Of a stretch of DNA of 45,309 nt, positions 24,803 to 33,800 are shown piece by piece; the stretch's first letter is position 1, and each line of letters begins with the position of its first letter. A program made the translations under genes and the position numbers. The stretch is from an uncultured Clostridia bacterium (lineage in GTDB: Bacteria > Bacillota > Clostridia > TANB77 > CAG-508). The DNA lies in contig CALXWV010000007.1 of the NCBI GenBank assembly GCA_944392515.1, positions 1 through 45,309 on the forward strand, in the 5' to 3' direction. The notes below the pieces were generated by a model that was not told where the DNA came from, made no database searches, and was given only the letters and a program-made list of their open reading frames with translations.

Positions 24803-25384
24803 TTATTGAATCTTTTTTACTTCTTTCAAAGCTACTTCTACAGCTTGCATATTTCCTGGTATAACTTCAGGTTTTTTAGCAAATTTATGTTTAAATGATC
24901 CTTCCATATCTTTTATAAAATCTTCATCTGACATAATTCCTGTAACTTTAACTATTGCAGCAAGCATTGGTGTATTAGGAAAATATTTTCCAAGTGCCTC
25001 TTCTGAAATTTTTCTTGCATCAATTGTATAAACATTTCCTTTATATCCTTTTAATAAAGGTTTTATTTCATCAATTGTTTTTGTTGTATTAATTAATATT
25101 GCTCCATTTTCTTTTAATCCTGATGTAACATCTACAGCTGAAAGTAATGTATCATCAACAACTACAACATAATCTGGTTCATAAACATTGCTATGTACTC
25201 TTATAGGGTTTGTACTAATTCTGTTATATGCAGTCATTGGTGCTCCCATTCTTTCTGGTCCATATTCAGGAAAACCTTGAATATATTTACCAGTATTGAA
25301 GGCTGCATCTGCTAATAGTAATGAAGCTGTTTTTGCTCCTTGGCCACCTCTACCGTGCCATCTAATTTCAATTAAATCCTTCAT
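24803..25384 (-). CDS. porC: Pyruvate:ferredoxin oxidoreductase, gamma subunit
   Basis: The 193-residue gamma subunit is the first gene of the por operon. The opening IRWHGRGGQGAKTASLLLADAA and the following FPEYGPERMGAPMTAYNRIS are diagnostic of the family. A C-terminal helix closes the fold. It has a strong AAAGGAGG site and a good promoter at 25437-25465. The separate C-D-A-B subunits are the ancestral type; many clostridia instead have a single fused PFOR. Confidence 0.94.
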   Translation of the reverse strand: MKDLIEIRWHGRGGQGAKTASLLLADAAFNTGKYIQGFPEYGPERMGAPMTAYNRISTNPIRVHSNVYEPDYVVVVDDTLLSAVDVTSGLKENGAILINTTKTIDEIKPLLKGYKGNVYTIDARKISEEALGKYFPNTPMLAAIVKVTGIMSDEDFIKDMEGSFKHKFAKKPEVIPGNMQAVEVALKEVKKIQ

Positions 25385-25436
25385 TAATTGCCTCCTTTAT
25401 TTACTTAATTTATTACTTTATCTTTTGCATACACCT

Positions 25437-25465
25437 AGTATATATTTAAAATATTCTAATGTCAA
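25437..25465 (-). promoter_or_regulatory. Sigma-A promoter of the por operon
   Basis: On the minus strand TTGACA (25460-25465), 17 bases, TATACT (25437-25442), about 50 bases upstream of porC. The gap 25385-25747 contains this promoter, a small-RNA candidate with its own promoter, and otherwise AT-rich sequence. Confidence 0.75.
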
Positions 25466-25560
25466 TTAAACTGACCAAAGAATTAGTTTTTTTAATTTTA
25501 TATATTATTACAATTTAATAAAAAATAATCTTTTTATTTAAAAATCTTATAAAATACAGA

Positions 25561-25639
25561 AAAAAAAGAAGATCCCGAAGGACCTCCCAATGAAAAAGCT
25601 TGAAACCTTGAGTAAATTCTACACACTTAGAATTTACAT
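25561..25639 (-). ncRNA. Candidate small RNA (about 80 nt) with own promoter and terminator
   Basis: A good promoter (25646-25674) predicts a leftward RNA from about 25639. It would begin almost at once with a perfect 10-bp hairpin (GTAAATTCTA/TAGAATTTAC with a 6-base loop, 25612-25637). A single-stranded stretch of about 25 bases with a GGGAGG motif follows. It ends in AGGUCC-UUCG-GGAUCU followed by a long U tract. No ORF is visible in the sense direction. I do not recognise the family; it is not tmRNA, 6S RNA or SRP RNA by size and motif. A trans-acting regulatory RNA is the simplest reading. Confidence 0.65.
25562..25585 (-). terminator. UUCG-capped terminator of the small RNA
   Basis: On the minus strand AGGTCC-TTCG-GGATCT (25570-25585) forms a six-pair stem (one G-U) capped by the very stable UUCG tetraloop. 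It is followed by TC and seven or more T. Confidence 0.8.
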
Positions 25640-25645
25640 GCACTC

Positions 25646-25674
25646 ATTTTAGCATGCATTTTAAAATTTGTCAA
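25646..25674 (-). promoter_or_regulatory. Promoter of the candidate small RNA
   Basis: On the minus strand TTGACA (25669-25674), 17 bases, TAAAAT (25646-25651). There is no downstream ORF in this direction before the terminator. Confidence 0.7.
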
Positions 25675-25747
25675 GGAAATTTTTAATATTTAATACGATT
25701 TTTATCAATTTCTTTTTACTTTTTCAAATTAACTATTTTAATAATTA

Positions 25748-25921
25748 TTATTCATCTATTTGTGGAGCTCCAACTGGGCAAACTGAAGCACAAGTTCCAC
25801 ATTCTATACATTGACTTTTATCAATTACATATTTGCCTTCACCTTGTGAAATGCAGTTTACTGGGCAAGAAGCTGCACAAGCACCACATTGTACGCAAGC
25901 ATCTGAAATTTTATATGCCAT
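25748..25921 (-). CDS. 2[4Fe-4S] ferredoxin
   Basis: This is a clostridial-type ferredoxin of 57 residues with two motifs, CVQCGACAASCP and CIECGTCASVCP. It is a low-potential electron carrier and the natural acceptor for the neighbouring oxidoreductase. The ATG at 25919-25921 follows AAGGTGGTG by about 6 bases. A GTG four codons earlier overlaps that site and is unlikely. It is separated from the por operon by the small-RNA locus and lies 76 bases downstream of ricT. Confidence 0.94.
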   Translation of the reverse strand: MAYKISDACVQCGACAASCPVNCISQGEGKYVIDKSQCIECGTCASVCPVGAPQIDE

Positions 25922-25996
25922 ATATTTCACCACCTTTCAAATTTTACCCTATTATAATATATATGTTTTTTAAATGCTATATATTTTTATAATTTT

Positions 25997-26920
25997 TTAC
26001 ATGTCATCATCATTTGATGAACTTATTTCCATTTTATCCATTTTTTCCATTTGTTCTAATTCTTTTAAGTCTTCTTCGCTAACATCTTGTTCTACTTCTT
26101 TTTTGCCATCTTTTATTACCTTTACATCAGATGCATTATATTTTTTATAGTAGAAATTATCTTCATCATCTTTTAGCTTAACTTTTAAGATTTCATTTAA
26201 TACTTCTATTCCTTCGACTGTTCCTTCACCGTCTTCTGTACTAACTATTGCTCCTAATTTAGGAAGTTTTTTCATCTTATCCTCATATACATTTTGTTCA
26301 TATTTTAAGCAACATAAAAGTCTTCCACAAGATCCAGTTATTTTCGAAGCATTAAGAGACAAGTTTTGTTCTTTTGCCATTTTTATTGTTACAACATCCA
26401 TCTTCTTTAAAAATGAACAACAACAAAGTTCTCTACCACATGGGCCATTTCCTCCCATTCTTTTTATTTCATCTCTTACTCCTATTTGTCTAAGTTCTAT
26501 TCTTGTTCTAAATACACTTGCTAAGTCTTTAACTAATTCTCTAAAGTCAATCCTTCCATCAGCTGTAAAGTAAAATAATAATTTTGAATTATCAAAAAGG
26601 TACCTTGCTTCAACTAAATTCATTTTTAATTTATGCTCTTTAATTTTCTTTTGGCAAACATCAAAAGCTTTTTTTTCATTTTTTAAATTTTCTTGTTGAT
26701 GTTTCTTATCCTCTTTGTTTGCTATTCTTATTATCTTTTTTAATTCTTTTTTTACTTTATCTTCAGGCAATTTTCTAGAATTTACAGTAACAGTTCCATA
26801 TTCTTGTCCTAAAGTTGTTTCAACTATTACTTCATCACCATTCCTTACATCTAAGTTGCCTGGATCAAAAAAGTATATTTTTCCTGGTTTTCTAAACCTA
26901 ACTCCTACTACTTTTATCAT
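25997..26920 (-). CDS. ricT: RicT (YaaT), PSP1-domain regulatory iron-sulfur protein
   Basis: This is a member of the RicT/YaaT family, part of the Ric (Y-) complex. In Bacillus subtilis that complex helps RNase Y-dependent mRNA maturation and influences sporulation and competence. It has 307 residues. The N-terminal PSP1 region is followed by the cysteine-rich core GPCGRELCCCSF and GSCGRLLCCLKYEQNVY. The C-terminal tail is acidic and low-complexity. RicA and RicF are not in the window. The start overlaps the end of holB by 23 bases, with a good GGGAGG site inside holB, implying coupled expression. Confidence 0.93.
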   Translation of the reverse strand: MIKVVGVRFRKPGKIYFFDPGNLDVRNGDEVIVETTLGQEYGTVTVNSRKLPEDKVKKELKKIIRIANKEDKKHQQENLKNEKKAFDVCQKKIKEHKLKMNLVEARYLFDNSKLLFYFTADGRIDFRELVKDLASVFRTRIELRQIGVRDEIKRMGGNGPCGRELCCCSFLKKMDVVTIKMAKEQNLSLNASKITGSCGRLLCCLKYEQNVYEDKMKKLPKLGAIVSTEDGEGTVEGIEVLNEILKVKLKDDEDNFYYKKYNASDVKVIKDGKKEVEQDVSEEDLKELEQMEKMDKMEISSSNDDDM

Positions 26921-27782
26921 TTATATCCTCCCATATATGCATTAACATATAATCTATGCACATATCATAATTGTTATTTGAAAGTATCTTTTTCTTAGTT
27001 TCTTCTATTATTGTAATTACTTTTGAATATCTTAAATTTTCTTTAGCTTTTTCAAAAAATATTATGTTCAAGAAATCTAACAAAGTCATTATATCATCTT
27101 TTGATGAATATAACAAATCTGAATTATTTAAAACATCTATTAAACTATTTTTTCCTAATAAATTAGCTATAATTTTAAGATTATCAAAAATTTCTTTCTT
27201 TTGACTTATTGTTTCAGCTTTAGCTACACTTCCTTCACATAGTTTTATTATATCTTGGTCATTTGTATTAAGTATTTGAGATATCTCTTCATTTGTTAAA
27301 TCTTCAAATCTTATTATAACACATCTTGATTTAATTGTTTGTAGCATTTTGGTTTCATTAGATGCAATAAGTATAATCATTGCATATTCTGGAGGCTCTT
27401 CTAATGTTTTAAGTAAACAATTTTGACTTTCTTCAGACATTAAATCAGCATCATCTATTATATATACTTTTTTATTTGAAATAATTGGCTTTTCAACAAT
27501 TCTCGCTTGCATATTACGTATTTGATCTATTTTTATGCTTTTTCCATCAGGTACAATTATACTAAAGTCTGGATTACTATTAGCATCAAATTTTATGCAA
27601 GATTCACAGTTGTCATCTCCTAAACACATAACTTTTTTTGCTAAATCTTTTGCAAAGAGTTTTTTTCCAATTCCTGCTTTTCCAACAAATAAATAGCTGT
27701 GTGATACATTACCCGAATTAATTGCATTTTCAAGTGATTCTTTTATTTTATTATTTCCAACTATATTTTTGAATAATTGCAT
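26898..27782 (-). CDS. holB: DNA polymerase III delta' subunit
   Basis: This clamp-loader subunit has 294 residues. It has a Walker A-like GKAGIGKK (about 34-41) and a zinc-type cysteine cluster reduced to C53, C59 and C62. The segment IDQIRNMQARIVEKPIISNKKVYIIDDADLM, continuing into LLKTLEEPPE, is diagnostic of the family. SRC (in KSRCVIIRF) is the sensor/arginine-finger motif. A holB-ricT pair is common in Firmicutes, which supports the call. It is 27 bases after lepB in the same operon. Confidence 0.92.
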   Translation of the reverse strand: MQLFKNIVGNNKIKESLENAINSGNVSHSYLFVGKAGIGKKLFAKDLAKKVMCLGDDNCESCIKFDANSNPDFSIIVPDGKSIKIDQIRNMQARIVEKPIISNKKVYIIDDADLMSEESQNCLLKTLEEPPEYAMIILIASNETKMLQTIKSRCVIIRFEDLTNEEISQILNTNDQDIIKLCEGSVAKAETISQKKEIFDNLKIIANLLGKNSLIDVLNNSDLLYSSKDDIMTLLDFLNIIFFEKAKENLRYSKVITIIEETKKKILSNNNYDMCIDYMLMHIWEDINDKSSRS

Positions 27783-27809
27783 TTCTTACCTCTTGTTTAA
27801 GATTAAATG

Positions 27810-28445
27810 TTATTCCACTTTTCCAAATTTATTTAAAGGCCAAAATCTTATTACTACTTTACTTTCTATTTTTTCAAGTGGTATACAGCCAAATGCTCTA
27901 CAATCTTTTGAGCCTTCTCTATTATCTCCCATTGCAAATACTGTATTTTCAGGAACAAAAAAATCATTAAGTACTCCTGTAGGTTCAGTTATTACATCAT
28001 CTTTTAAATATGGCTCATCTAATTCTTCTCCATTTATATATACTTTTCCATCTTTTATTTCTACATGTTCCCCTGGAAGAGCTATAACTCTTTTTATATA
28101 GCTTTCCTTTCCTATTTCTAATACATCATATATAAATTTTCCCCACCAAGTATTTGGTTCATTATCATATTTTGCAACTGGATTTTCTATATCTGAAGCT
28201 AAAAGTCCTGTAGCATTATTGCTTGGTGCTTCAAATGTAATTATGTCTCCTCTTTCAGGCATTTTTCCAAAAGTTCTTGGTAATCTATTTAAAATAAGTC
28301 TATCATTTTGTTCAAGTGTTGGCCACATTGAAGTTTGTTTTACAATAGTTGGAGTACCTATAAAATATTTTATTAGTATTGCTATAACCACTGCAATTAT
28401 AATGCAATAAATCCATTCTAATATATTTTTTATTTTATCATTCAT
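27810..28445 (-). CDS. lepB: Signal peptidase I
   Basis: This membrane protease removes signal peptides from secreted proteins. It has 211 residues and one N-terminal membrane helix (about 10-27). The catalytic Ser39 lies in TSMWPTL and the general-base Lys118 in IKRVIALPGE. The conserved GDNREGSKDCRAFG box differs from the usual GDNR..S.DSR by a Cys in place of the second Ser, a minor variation. The gene lies between walK and holB. Gram-positive signal peptidases of this length are normal. Confidence 0.93.
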   Translation of the reverse strand: MNDKIKNILEWIYCIIIAVVIAILIKYFIGTPTIVKQTSMWPTLEQNDRLILNRLPRTFGKMPERGDIITFEAPSNNATGLLASDIENPVAKYDNEPNTWWGKFIYDVLEIGKESYIKRVIALPGEHVEIKDGKVYINGEELDEPYLKDDVITEPTGVLNDFFVPENTVFAMGDNREGSKDCRAFGCIPLEKIESKVVIRFWPLNKFGKVE

Positions 28446-28513
28446 TTATAATTCTTGCCTCCAAAAATATGTTTATAATATATAAACTCATGTTTAATAA
28501 ATCTCTTTTATAT

Positions 28514-29905
28514 TTATTTACTTTCTTTTTTCTTTACAGGTATTTGTATTACTACTTCAGTCCCATCATCAACTTTGCTCTTTATATTAATGCTTCCATT
28601 ATTCTTTTCTATTATTTCTTTAGCTATTGAAAGACCAAGACCTGTCCCTCCAAGTTGTCTTGAGCGTGCTTTATCTACTCTATAAAATCTCTCATATATT
28701 CTTTCCAAATCATTTTTAGGTATTCCTATACCAGTATCTTTTATTTTCACATATGCATCATTATGTACATAACCTACATAAATATCTATTTTTCCACCAT
28801 CTGGTGTATATTTAATACTATTGCTTAAAATATTTAATATTACTCTTTCTATGCCATCTTTATCTGCATAAACACTTGGTACATCAGCTGTTACAAAACA
28901 GCTAACTTCTTGATTTTTCTTTTTTATTTCTATTTCAAATTTTTCTTTGCATAGTTTAGCAAGCTCACCTAAATCAAATTCAGTTGGCTTACTTGTAACT
29001 CTATTACTATCATACTTAGATAATGTAAGTAAATCTTGAACTAATTTTTCCATTCTGTCTGCATTATCATCTATTACATGTAAGAAATGTTTTTCTGTTT
29101 CTTTATCACAATCACCATCAAGAAGTGTTTCAGAATAACCCATAATGGATGCAATTGGTGTTTTTAATTCATGTGATACATCTGCTACAAATTCTTTTCT
29201 CATATTATCTAGTTTTACATGTTCTGTAATATCTTGTATAACTACCATTACTCCTGCGGGCATATCTAAATCATCTCTATATGGTATAAAAAACAAGCTC
29301 ATAGTGCCTTGTTCATTTTCAATCTTCTTTTCTGATGAAGTCCAACTGTCTAAGTATATTATTTTTTCCATATTAATATCTTCAAATTTGCCAAATATAG
29401 ATTTAAAAGAATTATCATTATTTTTTAAGCCCAGTAACCTTTTAGCTGCTGGATTTATATAAGTAACTTTTCCATCCATGTTAAAAGTTATTACCCCGTC
29501 AGTCATATGCTTTAATATTGTCTCTTTTTGTTTTTTTTCACTATTTACATCTTTTAAATTTTGCTTTAATTCATCAACAATTTCATTAAATGACTCTGTA
29601 AGTTCATCACTAGAAGCTACTGTATCAATATTATTAATGTCTGCACTAAAGATTGCTTTTTTAGCACCTTTTAGCATCTTTGACATTGGTTCAATATATT
29701 TTTTTACTTCTATAAAAGCTATTACTATTGTAAAAATAGAAAATAGTATTAAAGATGTAATTGATACTGCCTTTATTTGCGAAATATATAAAGAATCAAT
29801 TCCTGCATTTATTAATACACGTGAAAAGTATATTGTAAAAAAGCATATTATTGCTATTGAAACAATATATAGCATGAGTATTATTTTCATTTGAAAATTT
29901 TTCAC
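28514..29905 (-). CDS. walK: WalK/PhoR-like sensor histidine kinase
   Basis: The kinase has 463 residues. Two membrane helices (about 8-28 and 43-66) flank a very short outside loop of about 15 residues, so it has no extracytoplasmic sensor domain. A HAMP-like linker is followed by a PAS domain (about 115-225, starting near MTDGVITFNMDGKVTYIN). The HisKA domain has phospho-acceptor H in SHELKTP (about 245). The ATPase domain shows the N box ILNILSNSIKY, DTGIGIP and GTGLGLS. The order of domains fits WalK, but the missing outer PAS domain differs from Bacillus WalK and is closer to VicK or PhoR. It follows walR by 15 bases. Confidence 0.88.
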   Translation of the reverse strand: MKNFQMKIILMLYIVSIAIICFFTIYFSRVLINAGIDSLYISQIKAVSITSLILFSIFTIVIAFIEVKKYIEPMSKMLKGAKKAIFSADINNIDTVASSDELTESFNEIVDELKQNLKDVNSEKKQKETILKHMTDGVITFNMDGKVTYINPAAKRLLGLKNNDNSFKSIFGKFEDINMEKIIYLDSWTSSEKKIENEQGTMSLFFIPYRDDLDMPAGVMVVIQDITEHVKLDNMRKEFVADVSHELKTPIASIMGYSETLLDGDCDKETEKHFLHVIDDNADRMEKLVQDLLTLSKYDSNRVTSKPTEFDLGELAKLCKEKFEIEIKKKNQEVSCFVTADVPSVYADKDGIERVILNILSNSIKYTPDGGKIDIYVGYVHNDAYVKIKDTGIGIPKNDLERIYERFYRVDKARSRQLGGTGLGLSIAKEIIEKNNGSINIKSKVDDGTEVVIQIPVKKKESK

Positions 29906-29920
29906 GAATTATGCCTCCAA

Positions 29921-30670
29921 CTATTTAGATTCTATATAATATCCTACTCCTCTTTTTGTAATTAAGATTTTAGGATTTGCTGTATTTTTTTCTATTTTCT
30001 CTCTTATTCTTCTAATTGTTACATCAACTGTTCTAATATCTCCATAATATTCATAACCCCATACTTTTTCAAGTAGGTCTTCTCTTGTAACAACTTGTCC
30101 AGGTTTTTGTGCTAAGTACCTTAGAACCTCAAATTCTCTTCTAGTTAAATCATTAACTTTTTGTCCTCTTGCCTCAACTTCAAATTTATCTAAGTCTAAT
30201 TTTAAAGTTCCAACAACTATTTTATTACCTTTATTTGATGAACTAGTTAAATCTTGGTCAGTTTGATCTACTTTACGCAAATTAGCTTTTACCCTAGCAA
30301 TTAGTTCTCTAACACTAAAAGGCTTAGTCATATAATCATCTGCACCAATTTCTAGTCCTAATATTTTATCTATTTCTTCCCCTTTTGCTGATAACATGAT
30401 TATAGGAGTTTTACCTAATACTTGTCTTACTCTTTTGCACACAGTAAGGCCATCTGCTTTTGGTAGCATTACATCCAATAAAATTAAATCAGGATTTTGT
30501 GAAAGTGCAAGTGATACTGCTTCTTCTCCATCACCTGCTGTAACTGTATTATATCCTTCTTTTTCTAGGTTAAATACTAATAAATCTCTTATTGAAGGTT
30601 CATCATCTACTATTAATATTTTCTTTTTTGAATCATCATATATATTTGTGTTTGACATGGTATTTTGCAC
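29921..30670 (-). CDS. walR: WalR-like OmpR-family response regulator
   Basis: The 249-residue regulator has a receiver domain (acidic pair D22/D23, phospho-acceptor D66 in LILLDVMLP, and MLSAKGE with the conserved Lys). A winged-helix domain follows, with recognition region VWGYEYYGDIRTVDVTIRRIREKIE and TKRGVGYYI. This is very close to Bacillus WalR, more so than to PhoP. The start is GTG at 30668-30670, six bases after AAGGTGGG; the next ATG is too far from that site. It is the first gene of walR-walK-lepB-holB-ricT. A matching WalR box lies upstream of the SH3-domain gene in this window. Confidence 0.9.
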   Translation of the reverse strand: MQNTMSNTNIYDDSKKKILIVDDEPSIRDLLVFNLEKEGYNTVTAGDGEEAVSLALSQNPDLILLDVMLPKADGLTVCKRVRQVLGKTPIIMLSAKGEEIDKILGLEIGADDYMTKPFSVRELIARVKANLRKVDQTDQDLTSSSNKGNKIVVGTLKLDLDKFEVEARGQKVNDLTRREFEVLRYLAQKPGQVVTREDLLEKVWGYEYYGDIRTVDVTIRRIREKIEKNTANPKILITKRGVGYYIESK

Positions 30671-30703
30671 AAAAGTCCCACCTTTCCTTTTATTATAGAT
30701 ATA

Positions 30704-30732
30704 TTTATATCACAATAAGAGCAATTTATCAA
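30704..30732 (-). promoter_or_regulatory. Promoter of the walR operon
   Basis: On the minus strand TTGATA (30727-30732), 17 bases, TATAAA (30704-30709), about 35 bases ahead of the GTG start. Confidence 0.65.
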
Positions 30733-30762
30733 TCTAAAAGTAAAATTTTTTTGGAAAAGTCC

Positions 30763-30805
30763 AAAAATATACTCTATCTAATAACTTAGAATAGAGTATA
30801 TTTTT
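30763..30805 (-). terminator. Terminator of the glucan synthase gene
   Basis: A perfect 15-bp stem (AAAAATATACTCTAT at 30763-30777, ATAGAGTATATTTTT at 30791-30805) with a 13-base loop lies directly after the stop codon at 30814. Confidence 0.85.
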
Positions 30806-30813
30806 GCTAATTT

Positions 30814-33800
30814 TTAAAACTCAACTTTTACTTCAAAGTTTCCTTCATTTGCTAATTTTATCTCATCTACTTTTTTACCATCTAAGTACATTTGAAGATT
30901 ATCTCCTGTTATATTTGAAATCTCTTTAGACTCTCCATTTTCCTTTTTATTTTTTTCATTTGCTATTTGTTTTCTTTCATACTTTATATTATATATTGCT
31001 TTTTTCCATTTAAAAGTAACTTCAAAATTTGACCAATCATCTGGAACACATGGTTTTATTTTTAAAATTTCATGATGAATTTTTAATCCTAAAATATATT
31101 CAGTTTGTAGTGTAAAAAGCCAACCGCTTGAACCTGTATACCAGGTCCAGCCTCCTCTTCCGGCAAATTCATTTTCACTATATATATCCGCTTCTATTGC
31201 ATAAGGTTCTACCTTATATTTAATAGCCTGTTCTTCTGTTTTAGCATGTTCTATAGGATTTATCATCTTATATATTTCTATAGCTTTTTTTGGTCTATTT
31301 AATATACTTTCTGCAATTGCTCCCCATATTGCTGCATGTGTATATTGTCCTCCATTTTCTCTCATGCCTTTAGCATATGAAGCTATATATCCAGGTTTAA
31401 ATTCTTCATTTTGAAATGGTGGTGCTAATAATTTTACCAAATTATTTTCTCTATCTACTAAATAGTTTTCCATACTATCCATTGCTATATATTTTTTATC
31501 ATTATCTCCTGCATTAGATATTATTGACCAACTTTGAGAAATACCATCTATTTTGCATTCTTTATTTACTGCACTACCTAAAACTTTACCATCATCTGTA
31601 GTTGCTCTTTTAAACCATCTACCATCCCAGCCTTCAGTATTTAAATTTTTCTTAAGTTTTTCTGCTATTTTAATTAATCTTTCATATTCATCTGAATTTT
31701 CATCTGTGTCAATATTTTTTACATCAACCATTCTTTTTTCTTCTTGCATTGCTATTGCAGTTTCTTTATTTGCAAATCTTGTTATATATTTAGAATACTC
31801 AGCAAATTTAATTAAGATTGAATACAAGAAAAATCCAAGCCATACACTTTCACCTATTCCTTTTATGCCAACTTTATTCATGCCATCATTCCAATCACCG
31901 CCATTTATCTTTGGAAAGAAGTCATAGTTTAAAGATTTATTTATACCTCTCATGCAGTGATGGTATATGCTTTCTTTTTCTTCAGTAAAAGTAAACTTAT
32001 CCATATAATCATGTTCGTTTTCTTTAAGCTTTCTTCCTTTTACATATTCTACTTCTTCATTTAAAATTGAATAATCTCCAGTAAAATCAATATAAGTAAT
32101 TACTGCATATGCAAGCCATAGCATTGTGTCACTGTATCTAGCTCTTATTCCAAGATTATTTTCATTATGCCACCAATGAAGGACATCTCCTTCTTTAAAT
32201 TGATGTTTAGCATGAAGTAATATCTGATTTTTTAATATATTGCTATCTAGATATTTAAGAGCCATAGCATCTTGCAATTGGTCTCTATATCCTATTGCAC
32301 CTCCTGATTGATAAAATCCTGTTTTAGCAAATTTTCTTGATGCTATTGTTTGATATAAAGCCCATCCATTTTGAAGAATATCAAAAGAAGTGAGCGGTGT
32401 TTTTGCTTTTGCAATTTTTACTTTATCCATCCAATATTTTTTTACTTCTTCTAAAGCTTCATTTTCTTTTCCTAAATACTTTGTTCCTATTTCCATACAC
32501 TCTGTTTCAGTTTTTTCTGCACCTAATATTAAAGTTATATCTTTAGTCTCTAATGAATCAATCTCTACATTTATTTGTATTAAATTATTTGTATAATTTA
32601 TTGGTTCATTACTTGTTATATATGCATAATAATTTGGATTAATATTATTTTTTATTAATAATAAATTATAATTTTCTTTAAATTTAAAGTTTACAAATCT
32701 ATCTTTTCTTTCACCAAGTAATAAATCAACACTATAATAAATAATTATTTTTTTCTTTTTTAAACTTGTATTTTTTAGACTTAATTTACTTATTTTTAGG
32801 CTATCATTTACTGGAACAAATATTGTTAATTCTTCTTCTATATCTTTATAAATATGATTAAAGCAAGAATATCCAAAACCATAAGTTATATGGTAATTAC
32901 CTTCATCTGCTAAAATATTAGGACTAATTGAAAAGTACTCATCATTTTCTTTAAGAATAATTAATTCTGATGGCTTATCTAAAAGTGCATCATTTGAAAA
33001 TTCTGTTAATCTATTTGTTTTACAGTTATAATACCAAGTGTATCCACCTAAAGCTTCTGTTGTAAGTGTACCAAATTTATCATTTGCCATTATATTGCAC
33101 CATACAGCAGGAGTCTTATTATGCTTATTTACTATTATGTGATATTCATTTCCATCTTCAGAAAATCCACCATAACCATTGTAGTATAAAAGCTTACTTG
33201 TATCTATCTCAATATTTTTTGAAGATTTACCTTTATTTAAGATTATTTTATCTTCTTTCTTTTTCTTTCCTAATTCTTTCATTTGGATATTAATTGATCC
33301 TAGTTTTGAATCAAGTATTAAATTTGCTCTAGCTTCTATTACTCTTTTATCTTCTAAAGGAATATTTATAAGAGTTTTAAAATTACTTTGTATTTCATTT
33401 TTAGATAAAATAATAATATCTACTAATATATTTTTCATATTAAAATATTCTTTTGCTTTTGCAATTTCTTTCATTAAATAGGTATCATTTTTATCCCTTA
33501 GTTTTACTAATAATATTGGATTATCTCCAGAAATTCCATACTTCCATAATTTTTCAGTAGATAAATCTAATTCTATTTTATTTTCTTTATGATCTGGGAA
33601 TAGTAATTTTTCTAGCATCTTTTGATACAAATCTATATCTTTTCCTTTTATATCTAAATATCTTGCTTCTGCAAAACTGTGACTCTTAGAAATATCAAAA
33701 ATTGTATTAAGTCTTTCAGATTTTATATATTCTTTTAAGTTCTCAGTAGCTTCCTCTTTGCTATCTCCTGCAGAATTTATAAGAAATACATTTTTTACCT

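Noticed and set aside
25590-25652. 20-codon plus-strand ORF opposite the small RNA, as a second type I toxin
   Set aside because: The peptide (MKKLETLSKFYTLRIYMHSF) is not a membrane helix, there is no plus-strand promoter or terminator, and the ribosome binding site is the complement of the small RNA terminator stem.
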